Positions 57,084 to 64,000 of a stretch of DNA of 64,000 nt are shown piece by piece. Below the pieces are notes generated by a model. That model was not told the origin of the DNA, did not search any database, and saw only the letters and a program-made list of their open reading frames with translations. The first letter of the stretch is position 1. Each line of letters opens with the position of its first letter. The translations under genes and the position numbers were made by a program. The stretch spans positions 496,001-560,000 of the forward strand of contig QNRL01000001.1 in assembly GCA_003315335.1 (NCBI GenBank), in the 5' to 3' direction. The stretch comes from Pseudocitrobacter faecalis. GTDB lineage: Bacteria; Pseudomonadota; Gammaproteobacteria; Enterobacterales; Enterobacteriaceae.

Positions 57084-58721
57084 ATGAAGAACATTGCTGC
57101 GCATCCTGTTGCGCGCCACACCCTGACCTTAAGCGCTCTGCTGCTGGCTTTTGCCGCGCAGGCGCAGGAGGAGTACCCGGCCTCCCCTGATATTCTGCTT
57201 GGGCCGCTGTTTAATGATGTGCAAAGCGCGAAACTCTTTCCCGATCAAAAAACTTTTGCCGACGCGGTGCCCAAAAGCGACCCGTTAATGATCCTCGCGG
57301 ATTACCGTATGCAAAAGAGCCAAACCAGCTTTGACCTGCGCCACTTTGTGGAGATGAACTTCTCGCTGCCGCAGGCGGGCGAAACCTATGTACCGCCCAA
57401 AGGGCAGACCCTGCGCCAGCACATTGATGGCCTGTGGCCGGTCTTAACCCGCACCAGCGAAACGGCGGAAAAGTGGAGTTCACTGCTGCCGCTACCGAAA
57501 CCCTATGTGGTACCCGGCGGGCGCTTTCGTGAGGTGTATTACTGGGACAGTTACTTCACCATGCTCGGCCTCGCGGAGAGCGGGCACTGGGATAAAGTGG
57601 CCGATATGGTGGCAAACTTCGCCTGGGAAATCGACACCTGGGGGCATATTCCCAATGGTAACCGCAGCTACTACTTAAGCCGTTCACAACCGCCGTTTTT
57701 CTCGCTGATGGTTGAGTTACTGGCAAAACATGACAGCGACGCGCTGAAAAACTATCTGCCACAAATGGAAAAAGAGCACGCGTACTGGATGGAGGGCGCG
57801 GAAAGTCTTCAGCCTGGCGACGCCAACAAGCGGGTGGTGAAACTGCGCGATGGCGCTCTGCTCAATCGCTATTGGGATGATAACGATACGCCGCGCCCGG
57901 AATCCTGGCTCGATGACGTGACCACCGCGAAGAAAAACCCCAATCGCCCGGCTACGGAGATCTACCGCGATCTACGTTCTGCCGCCGCATCGGGTTGGGA
58001 TTTCAGTTCACGCTGGATGGATAACCCACAGCAACTGGGCACCATTCGCACCACCAGCATCGTGCCCGTCGATCTGAACGCGCTGATGTATAAGATGGAA
58101 AAACTGATCGCCGAAGGCAGCAAAGCCGCGGGCGATACGGCGAAAAGTCACCAGTACGATACCGACGCCAACGCGCGCCAGAAGGCTATCGAAAAATATC
58201 TGTGGAACGATAAAGAGGGTTGGTACGCCGATTACGATTTGAAGTCGCACAAGGTGCGTAATCAGTTGACCGCTGCCGCCCTGTTCCCGCTGTACGTGAA
58301 TGCCGCATCCCATGAGCGAGCAACCAAAGTGGCGGCGGCAACGGAAAGCCGATTATTGAAACCGGGCGGCATTACCACCACGACCATTAACAGCGGGCAA
58401 CAGTGGGATGCGCCAAACGGCTGGGCACCGTTGCAGTGGGTCGCCGTGGAAGGGTTGCAGAACTATGGTCAGGAGAAAGTGGCGATGGATGTCACCTGGC
58501 GCTTCCTGAGCAACGTGCAGCACACCTACGACAAGGAGAAAAAGCTGGTGGAAAAATATGATATTACCTCCACCGGGACGGGCGGCGGCGGCGGTGAATA
58601 TCCGTTGCAGGACGGCTTTGGCTGGACCAACGGTGTAACGCTGAAGATGCTGGATTTGATTTGCCCGAAAGAGAAACCGTGCGATACGGTGCCGGATGCG
58701 CCAGTGCAGGCGGCGAGGTAG
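57084..58721 (+). CDS. treA: Periplasmic trehalase TreA
   Basis: This glycoside hydrolase family 37 enzyme hydrolyses trehalose to two glucose in the periplasm. It has 545 residues from ATG 57084 (GGAG seven bases upstream); a start at 57045 lacks a ribosome site. The signal peptide ends near AFAAQAQ. Trehalase signature 1 [14 protein letters not shown] is at about 144-157 and signature 2 [13 protein letters not shown] at about 440. The glycine-rich [19 protein letters not shown] with the catalytic region follows. The stop lies just upstream of a REP-like array; the coding end itself is not altered. Confidence 0.96.
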   Translation: MKNIAAHPVARHTLTLSALLLAFAAQAQEEYPASPDILLGPLFNDVQSAKLFPDQKTFADAVPKSDPLMILADYRMQKSQTSFDLRHFVEMNFSLPQAGETYVPPKGQTLRQHIDGLWPVLTRTSETAEKWSSLLPLPKPYVVPGGRFREVYYWDSYFTMLGLAESGHWDKVADMVANFAWEIDTWGHIPNGNRSYYLSRSQPPFFSLMVELLAKHDSDALKNYLPQMEKEHAYWMEGAESLQPGDANKRVVKLRDGALLNRYWDDNDTPRPESWLDDVTTAKKNPNRPATEIYRDLRSAAASGWDFSSRWMDNPQQLGTIRTTSIVPVDLNALMYKMEKLIAEGSKAAGDTAKSHQYDTDANARQKAIEKYLWNDKEGWYADYDLKSHKVRNQLTAAALFPLYVNAASHERATKVAAATESRLLKPGGITTTTINSGQQWDAPNGWAPLQWVAVEGLQNYGQEKVAMDVTWRFLSNVQHTYDKEKKLVEKYDITSTGTGGGGGEYPLQDGFGWTNGVTLKMLDLICPKEKPCDTVPDAPVQAAR

Positions 58722-58724
58722 AGC

Positions 58725-58893
58725 ACCCTCACCCCGCCCTCTCCCTCAGGGAGAGGGAGAAAACCAGCGCAGGTCTGCAAAACCGGCTCGGTCGGTCCCC
58801 TCTCCCTGAGGGAGAGGGAGAAAACCAGCGCAGGTCTGTAAAACCGGCTCGGTCGGTCCCCTCTCCCTGAGGGAGAGGGTTAGGGTGAGGGGG
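58725..58893. repeat. REP-like array with a 61-base tandem period downstream of treA
   Basis: Three hairpins CCCTCTCCCTSAGGGAGAGGG begin at 58737, 58798 and 58859, each exactly 61 bases apart. The two spacers (AGAAAACCAGCGCAGGTCTG... CGGTCGGTC) differ at a single visible base. The array is bracketed by CCCTCACCCC and TTAGGGTGAGGG, the same outer ends as at 8630-8736. It separates convergent treA and the TonB receptor gene and could act as transcription terminator or RNA stabiliser for both. Confidence 0.9.
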
Positions 58894-58907
58894 AAAAATC
58901 CTTACCA

Positions 58908-61010
58908 TCAAAACGTATAACTCGCCCCCACCTGCACCGTGCGATCGCGGCCAATCCAGCAGTTGGTGCTGTCGTAGCAGCTGAAGGTTTCTTTATTGGT
59001 CAGGTTTTGCGCGCTGGCCTTCAGCATCAAGCCGTTCAGGCTGCTGTCGAGGGCCGACATATCGTACGATATCGCCATATCATACTGCGTCGTGCCGCCC
59101 AGCTTGCCTTCGTTATTGGCCGGCGAAATCTCCATCGGCCCGGTGTAGCGCACCCCCGCGCCCAGAGTGAGGCCGCTTAACAAGCTGCCATCAAAGGTGT
59201 AATCGCCCCACAGGTTAAACGCATTTTCCGGCACCTGCGTTGGGCGTTTGCCTTCATAGGTTTCATCCTCCGTGTTGATAGCGTGCGTATAGGCGTAGTT
59301 GGCAATCAGGTTGAGGTTGTCCGTTGGACGGCTGACGACAGAGAGCTCCGCGCCTTTCGATTCAATCTCCCCCGTCTGGCGGTAGTTCCAGCTTGGATCC
59401 GCGCTCACCACGTTTTTCTGGCGAATATTAAACACAGACGCAGTAAAGGTCGTCGCGTATTCTGCCAGCAGGTATTTCACACCGCCCTCCACCTGTTTGC
59501 TGGTGGTCGGTTTCACGTCCTGCGCGGTCAAATTGCCGCGCGGCGATACCGGCAGGAAACCTTCCGAGTAGCTGATAAACGGTGATAACCCATTTTCAAA
59601 GGCATACAGTGCGCCCAGGCGTTTGGTGACGCGATCCTGCGAGATCCACGCTTTTTGCTGGTCATTGAGATAATCCGTGGTAGCGGACTGGTACTCATCA
59701 TAGCGAATGCTGCCAAGAATATTCAGGCCGCCGAACTCCACCTGATCCTGGAAGTAATACCCTTTCTGGTTGTAAGAAAGGCGGTTCTTCTGCGCGGTGT
59801 AGAGCCCTAAATTATCGCTGGTGATCTGCGAGTAATCCGGATGCAGCATATCGATGCCCGGCGTGGTCGAGGCGTAGCGGTAGTTATAGTGCGAATTCAG
59901 TTTCTGATAATCGAAACCTGCCAGCAGGTGATGCTGCCACTCGCCCAGCGCGAAGGTTTTGGTGACCTGGTTATCGATATTAAAACTGTGCAGATCTTCA
60001 TCTGTGGTGTAGGCAAAGCGGTTCAGTTCATACACGTTTGCGCTGCCCAAATTCCCGGTGGAATAGGCGCTGCGCTGATGGGTATCGATATCAAAATAAC
60101 GCGCTTTCTGGGCGATGCCCCAACCGCTGTCGAATTCATGCTCGAAGCTATACCCCACCATCCACTGGCGCTGCTCGAAGCCGCTCCACTTATCACCGGC
60201 AAAGTCGCGACGCCCGGCGTAGCTGGAACGCAGATACGAAAGCGGTAATGGATTGGACGGCGTCAGGCTTGGCGTATTTTGCGCCAGCGCGTCAAATGTC
60301 AGGCGTGTTTTATTATCGGGTTGCCAGGTGACGCTCGGCGCAACCAGGTAATCTTCGTAACGCGTGGTGTGCGGCTGGTCGTCGCCTTCACGCGCTTTAC
60401 CCAGCAGGCGGTAGCTCCAGTCGCTGTCGAGGATACGTCCGGTAGAATCCAGATACCCCTCTTTCAGGTTGCGGGTACCGGTGTTAAACCCTACTTCTGT
60501 GCGCTGCTCGGTTTGCGGCTTTTTCCCCTGAATATTCACCAGCCCGCCCGGCGAACCGTTGCCGTAAAGCACCGAAGAGGGCCCCTTCAGAATATCCACG
60601 CTTTCAACCAGCAGCGGATCAATACGCGCTTTGGTGTTGCCGTTGACGTTATAGGGCAGTTGCAGGCCGTTATAAAATTCATTGTCGACGGTAAAGCCAC
60701 GGATTTTATATTCGCTCATGTAGCTGGTGCTGCCGCGCACTTCCGTCGAAACGCCCGGCGCATAGCGCAGGATCTCATTAACCGAGTTAGCGTGGCGTTG
60801 GCTAATTTCTTTACTGCTGATGGTATTGATGACCTGCGGCGTTTTGCTCTCCGCGACAGCCGATTTGGTGGCGCTGTTAGTCCAGGCAGGCAGTTCACTG
60901 CTCCCCTGTGAACCGGTCACGACCATAGTGGTTTCAGCATTGTCGGCCAGGGCCGGTGTGGCGAGTGCAACGGCAATCATTGCCGAGAGCGTACGATAGG
61001 CGAAGCGCAT
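58908..61010 (-). CDS. TonB-dependent ferrisiderophore-type outer-membrane receptor
   Basis: A 700-residue outer-membrane receptor. The signal peptide (about 1-22, ending ATPALAD) is followed by a TonB box-like ETTMVVTG, a plug domain (about 45-160; EILRYAPGVSTEVRG, LKGPSSVLYGNGSPGGLVNIQGKKPQ) and a 22-strand barrel ending in the C-terminal Phe of VGASYTF. The sequence belongs to the FhuA/FoxA/FhuE siderophore group, so a hydroxamate siderophore is likely, but the ligand cannot be read. A Fur box precedes it. No transport, reductase or synthesis genes adjoin it, so it must use periplasmic and inner-membrane partners from elsewhere. Confidence 0.9.
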   Translation of the reverse strand: MRFAYRTLSAMIAVALATPALADNAETTMVVTGSQGSSELPAWTNSATKSAVAESKTPQVINTISSKEISQRHANSVNEILRYAPGVSTEVRGSTSYMSEYKIRGFTVDNEFYNGLQLPYNVNGNTKARIDPLLVESVDILKGPSSVLYGNGSPGGLVNIQGKKPQTEQRTEVGFNTGTRNLKEGYLDSTGRILDSDWSYRLLGKAREGDDQPHTTRYEDYLVAPSVTWQPDNKTRLTFDALAQNTPSLTPSNPLPLSYLRSSYAGRRDFAGDKWSGFEQRQWMVGYSFEHEFDSGWGIAQKARYFDIDTHQRSAYSTGNLGSANVYELNRFAYTTDEDLHSFNIDNQVTKTFALGEWQHHLLAGFDYQKLNSHYNYRYASTTPGIDMLHPDYSQITSDNLGLYTAQKNRLSYNQKGYYFQDQVEFGGLNILGSIRYDEYQSATTDYLNDQQKAWISQDRVTKRLGALYAFENGLSPFISYSEGFLPVSPRGNLTAQDVKPTTSKQVEGGVKYLLAEYATTFTASVFNIRQKNVVSADPSWNYRQTGEIESKGAELSVVSRPTDNLNLIANYAYTHAINTEDETYEGKRPTQVPENAFNLWGDYTFDGSLLSGLTLGAGVRYTGPMEISPANNEGKLGGTTQYDMAISYDMSALDSSLNGLMLKASAQNLTNKETFSCYDSTNCWIGRDRTVQVGASYTF

Positions 61011-61041
61011 AATGTTTGTCTGACCTATTATTAGAATAAAG

Positions 61042-61060
61042 AATGCTAATTATTCTCATT
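61042..61060 (-). promoter_or_regulatory. Fur box of the TonB receptor gene
   Basis: The minus strand reads AATGAGAATAATTAGCATT, a good match to the Fur consensus (overlapping NATWAT-like hexamers), 32-50 bases upstream of the receptor start. Iron repression of the gene is expected. Confidence 0.8.
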
Positions 61061-61131
61061 TTTATTTGACGCGCAATAGCCAGACGCCCAGCTGAAGAAA
61101 AGTTTGTGGAGAATCAACAGAAAGGAAGAAG

Positions 61132-61155
61132 AACGGCCCCGAACGGGGCCGTTGC
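61132..61155 (-). terminator. Terminator of ymgE
   Basis: AACGGCCCC-GAAC/GTTC-GGGGCCGTT is a perfect nine-base stem lying 11 bases after the ymgE stop. On the minus strand the tail is only pyrimidine-rich (CTTCTTCC), so strength is uncertain. Confidence 0.7.
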
Positions 61156-61165
61156 AGCGTGATGC

Positions 61166-61423
61166 TTAGTTGTTGCGGCGCAGGAAGCGGAAGATAGCCA
61201 GCACGACAATGGCACCCACAACGGCGACCAGGAAGCTGTGCATATCAAAGCCCATCGCGCGATCGCCAAAGCCCAGCGTGGTGGCAATCCAACCGCCCAC
61301 CACCGCACCGACGATCCCCAGCAGGCAGGTCAGAATAAAGCCGCCGCCGTCTTTTCCCGGCATAATCAGTTTGGCAATAACACCCGCAATAAGACCAAAA
61401 ATAATCCAGGCAATAACACCCAT
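61166..61423 (-). CDS. ymgE: GlsB/YeaQ/YmgE-family small membrane protein
   Basis: An 85-residue inner-membrane protein of the transglycosylase-associated/YmgE family (PF04226) with three glycine-rich hydrophobic helices (MGVIAWIIFGLIAGVIAKLI; FILTCLLGIVGAVVGGWIA; FLVAVVGAIVVLAIFRFLRR). The family is stress-associated without known enzymatic activity, despite the name. ATG 61423 is chosen because GGAGG lies nine bases upstream; the ATG at 61432 directly abuts it. A sigmaS-like -10 lies upstream. Confidence 0.9.
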   Translation of the reverse strand: MGVIAWIIFGLIAGVIAKLIMPGKDGGGFILTCLLGIVGAVVGGWIATTLGFGDRAMGFDMHSFLVAVVGAIVVLAIFRFLRRNN

Positions 61424-61488
61424 TTTTACCATCCTCCAATTAAAAAAACCTCAAAAAAAGCGCCGACATTCTGCGCCGCTAATGTTTC

Positions 61489-61496
61489 AAGTATAG
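61489..61496 (-). promoter_or_regulatory. Sigma-S-type -10 element of ymgE
   Basis: CTATACTT on the minus strand matches the extended sigmaS -10 consensus. It would start transcription near 61482, about 59 bases before the ymgE start. Confidence 0.6.
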
Positions 61497-61625
61497 GTAA
61501 TTACTCTTAAAAATCTCGCCGCTACGCTTATATTTTATTCATGCGTTGAATATGTTTGACCTGAACATGCCCTTATCCCCCGCACGCCGTGCAGAAAGCG
61601 CACAAAAAATTTTTTTCACTGTGGC

Positions 61626-61652
61626 TGAAGTTTCCTTGGCGTCAACCGATAA
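61626..61652 (+). promoter_or_regulatory. Sigma28 (FliA) promoter of ycgR
   Basis: TGAAGTTT-N11-ACCGATAA matches the flagellar class 3 consensus TAAAGTTT-N11-GCCGATAA at all but two positions. It lies 36 bases upstream of the ycgR start, in agreement with ycgR being FliA-dependent in E. coli. Confidence 0.85.
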
Positions 61653-61687
61653 CAACCAGACGGTTTATCCTCCAGAAGAGATAGCAG

Positions 61688-62422
61688 ATGAATCAATACC
61701 CTTCGCAATTCCTGAAACAAAACCCGCTGGCCGTATTGAATATTCTGCGCGATCTTCATCGCGATAACGTGCCGCTACGCGTCTCATGGGGAAGCGGGCA
61801 GTTTATCAGTCGCCTTCTGGAGGTGAGTAAAACCGCGCTGGTACTCGATTTTGGCAGTCAGGAGTACGAAAACCGCGCGGTACAGCGCGTGGAGAACGTC
61901 ACCATCACCGCCGAAACCGCCGGCGCTAAAATGGAGTTCACGGTGACACAGCTGCAGACGGGCGAACATCAGGGACTTCCGGCGTTCATTCTTCCCGTTC
62001 CACCGACACTCTGGTTTATTCAGCGGCGTGAATATTTCCGCATCACCGCCCCGCTGCATCCGCCCTACTTTGGCAAAGTGCAGCTCCCCGGAAAACAGGC
62101 GCTGAGCTTTCGAATTTTTGACCTGTCGCTGGGAGGAATGGGCGCGCTACTGGATAGCCAGCCGGAAGGTGATTTACAGCCGGGAATGCGTTTTTCTCAG
62201 CTGGAGCTGGATATGGGGCAATGGGGAAAATTCCATTTTGATGCGCAATTGATTGCGGTCAGCGAGCGCACAGTGGTCGATCATAAAAACGAAACCGTAA
62301 GTACGCCGCGGTTGAGTTTTCGATTTTTGAACGTTAACCCGGCGGTGGAACGCTCGCTCCAGCGCATCATTTTTTCGCTGGAGCGAGAGGCGCGTGAACG
62401 CGCCAGTAAGGTTCGCGATTAA
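61688..62422 (+). CDS. ycgR: Cyclic-di-GMP-binding flagellar brake protein YcgR
   Basis: YcgR binds c-di-GMP and acts on the flagellar motor to slow swimming. It has 244 residues, the same as in E. coli. The N-terminal YcgR domain (about 1-110) is followed by the PilZ domain with the c-di-GMP motif RREYFRI (RxxxR, about 113-119) and DLSLGGMGAL (D/NxSxxG, about 147-156). The start is ATG 61688. The gene abuts convergent emtA with no spacer. It implies that the organism has flagella and c-di-GMP signalling. Confidence 0.95.
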   Translation: MNQYPSQFLKQNPLAVLNILRDLHRDNVPLRVSWGSGQFISRLLEVSKTALVLDFGSQEYENRAVQRVENVTITAETAGAKMEFTVTQLQTGEHQGLPAFILPVPPTLWFIQRREYFRITAPLHPPYFGKVQLPGKQALSFRIFDLSLGGMGALLDSQPEGDLQPGMRFSQLELDMGQWGKFHFDAQLIAVSERTVVDHKNETVSTPRLSFRFLNVNPAVERSLQRIIFSLEREARERASKVRD

Positions 62423-63034
62423 CTACATCGCATCCATGGCTTTCTGCATTTTCCAGATATAGCGCGGTGCCTGCGGAGCCGGATGGTTTTCGACAACGTG
62501 TTCGAAGAACTCGTCTTTATCCAGATCGTTGATTTTGCTGATAGCTTTTTTACGATCGGAGGAGAACGTCCGCAACAGCGCGCCCGCGCCGTTAGCGTAA
62601 GAGACCATCAGCGCGTACTGCATCACTTCCGGGTCTTTAATGCCCGCCAGCGAGCCATGTTCCAGTATGCTCAGATAAGCCGCACCCATAGAGATATTAC
62701 GCTCCGGGTTTTTCAGCTCGCTGGTGGACGGTTGACCGCGCCAGCCCATATGCCGGTAGACGTCCAGCCCGGAGGTCGAGGCCTTCAACTGCATCAGGCC
62801 AACAGCGTTGGATTTACTGACCAGATTCGGGTTGCCGCCGGATTCGACCGCAATGATGGCGGTGATCAAACGCGGGCTCACGCCCCACGCCGCACCGGCT
62901 TTTTCGCTAATTGGCATCCATTGCATTGCGCGCTTTACCGGCACCTGCGGATCCCAGGGCGGGTTTTTGTAATCCTGTTTTGAACTGCATCCGGCAAGTA
63001 ACACAATTAAAAAAGCAAACCATCTCAATTTCAC
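62423..63034 (-). CDS. emtA: Membrane-bound lytic transglycosylase EmtA (MltE)
   Basis: This outer-membrane lipoprotein cleaves peptidoglycan endolytically. It has 203 residues from a GTG start at 63034, as in E. coli. The lipobox is LLAGC with Cys at about residue 16, and the SLT catalytic Glu is in [25 protein letters not shown] (Glu about 64). It is adjacent to ldcA, which acts on muropeptides in recycling, and divergent from it. Confidence 0.95.
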   Translation of the reverse strand: MKLRWFAFLIVLLAGCSSKQDYKNPPWDPQVPVKRAMQWMPISEKAGAAWGVSPRLITAIIAVESGGNPNLVSKSNAVGLMQLKASTSGLDVYRHMGWRGQPSTSELKNPERNISMGAAYLSILEHGSLAGIKDPEVMQYALMVSYANGAGALLRTFSSDRKKAISKINDLDKDEFFEHVVENHPAPQAPRYIWKMQKAMDAM

Positions 63035-63128
63035 GCAACTATCCTTTTTAACTCAAGTATGTCGCCAGTAATGACAATAACGGGTTCAGGCGGCATGATA
63101 CTCGTTTCGTTCTCTGCAAGGAATTGCC

Positions 63129-64000
63129 ATGTCACAGTTTCATCTGATCGCCCCGTCGGGCTACTGCATCAATCAATCCGCCGCCGAAATGGGCGTTGAC
63201 CGACTGATAAGCGCAGGGCATCAGGTCAACCATCAGCAGGTCATTCCTCGGCGCAGCCAGCGCTTTGCGGGCGTCGAAAGTGAACGTGTTGCCGATATCA
63301 ATCAACTCGCTGAACTAAAAGGTAAAAATCAGATAGTGCTGGCGGTACGCGGCGGCTATGGCGCAAGCCGTCTGCTGGATGCTATCGACTGGCCGTCCCT
63401 AATCGCGCGCCAGCAGCAGAATCCGCTGCTTATCTGTGGGCATAGCGATTTCACCGCTATTCAGATGGGGCTGCTGGCAAAAGGTGACGTCATCACCTTC
63501 AGCGGGCCAATGCTGGCGGGGAATTTTGGTGCAGAAACCCTGAACGACTTTACCGTGCATCACTTCTGGCAGGCGCTGCGCAATGAAAGCTTCACCCTGG
63601 AATGGACGGGTGACGGGCCGCAGTGTCGTGAAGAGGGTAAACTGTGGGGCGGAAATCTGGCGATGCTGACGTCGCTGGTGGGCACGCCATGGATGCCGCA
63701 AATCCGCGACGGTATTCTGGTGCTGGAAGATATCAACGAACATCCCTTCCGCGTGGAACGCATGCTGCTGCAACTGCTGTACGCCGGTATTCTGCCGCGT
63801 CAGAAGGCTATCGTGCTCGGCAGTTTCACCGGAGCCACACCAAACGATTACGACGCAGGTTATGATTTGCAAACCATGTACGACTATTTGCGTTCAAAGC
63901 TGGCGATTCCGGTCATCAGAGGGCTCGATTTCGGCCATGAACAGCGCACGGTCACCCTGCCGCTGGGTGCGCAGGCGAAGCTGGTGCATACGTCAAGCGC
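63129..64000 (+). CDS. ldcA: Muramoyltetrapeptide carboxypeptidase LdcA (3' end outside window)
   Basis: This cytoplasmic LD-carboxypeptidase of family S66 removes D-Ala from murein tetrapeptides during cell wall recycling. About 290 codons are present of roughly 304. The start MSQFHLIAPSGYCINQ is conserved; the catalytic Ser is in GGYGASRLLD (about residue 79-83 region VRGGYGASR), with the distal Glu in VLEDINEHPFRVERML and the His near its expected place in the C-terminal part. The reading frame is open at the right edge. Confidence 0.94.
   Translation, partial: MSQFHLIAPSGYCINQSAAEMGVDRLISAGHQVNHQQVIPRRSQRFAGVESERVADINQLAELKGKNQIVLAVRGGYGASRLLDAIDWPSLIARQQQNPLLICGHSDFTAIQMGLLAKGDVITFSGPMLAGNFGAETLNDFTVHHFWQALRNESFTLEWTGDGPQCREEGKLWGGNLAMLTSLVGTPWMPQIRDGILVLEDINEHPFRVERMLLQLLYAGILPRQKAIVLGSFTGATPNDYDAGYDLQTMYDYLRSKLAIPVIRGLDFGHEQRTVTLPLGAQAKLVHTSS

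Noticed and set aside
61546-61767. 73-codon plus-strand frame before ycgR
   Set aside because: It runs through the FliA promoter and overlaps the conserved ycgR start in another frame; no family resemblance.

Overview
The window is a chromosomal segment of a member of the Enterobacteriaceae. The backbone narG-narK-narXL-ychO, ychN-chaC-chaB-chaA-ldr-kdsA-sirB1-sirB2-prmC-prfA-hemA, lolB-ispE-prs-dauA, ychH, pth-ychF, and treA, ymgE, ycgR, emtA, ldcA has the gene content and close protein similarity of the Escherichia coli 27-minute region. The added nas cluster, prp cluster and ATP-dependent urea degradation cluster point to the Enterobacter/Kosakonia/Klebsiella side of the family rather than Escherichia. 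The species cannot be fixed from the sequence alone.

Layout. 1-8.6 kb: respiratory nitrate genes (narG partial, narK, narX, narL) and an inverse-autotransporter-like gene (ychO). 8.6-19.8 kb: assimilatory nitrate/nitrite operon nasFEDCBA with its antiterminator gene nasR. NasC and NasB are fused in one reading frame here. 19.8-36.2 kb: conserved housekeeping block (glutathione turnover, cation antiport, KDO synthesis, release factor and its methylase, tetrapyrrole, lipoprotein sorting, isoprenoid and PRPP synthesis, dicarboxylate transport, peptidyl-tRNA hydrolase). It includes one ldr/rdl type I toxin-antitoxin locus and a small DUF1883-like gene. 36.2-37.7 kb: a divergent NmrA-like reductase / HxlR regulator pair, bracketed by near-identical terminators. 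37.7-45.1 kb: methylcitrate cycle genes prpBCDE with prpR. 45.1-56.7 kb: urea module in transcription order atzF, urea carboxylase gene, gntR-type regulator, urtABCDE. 57-64 kb: periplasmic trehalase, a Fur-box-preceded TonB receptor, ymgE, ycgR (behind a FliA-type promoter), emtA and partial ldcA.

How it works together. The window concentrates nitrogen and carbon scavenging. Nitrate can be respired (Nar) or assimilated to ammonium (NasFED import, NasC/NasA reduction to nitrite, NasB reduction to ammonium). Urea can be imported by Urt and split by urea carboxylase plus allophanate hydrolase to ammonium and CO2. Propionate is oxidised through 2-methylcitrate. Each of the three accessory operons starts with a sigma54 -24/-12 promoter readable by eye (at 18451-18466, 43281-43296 and 56756-56771). 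The nasF leader also shows a textbook ANTAR dual-hexaloop antiterminator overlapping a terminator. A REP-like stem-loop family occurs at two places and contributes the C-terminal tail of NasA.
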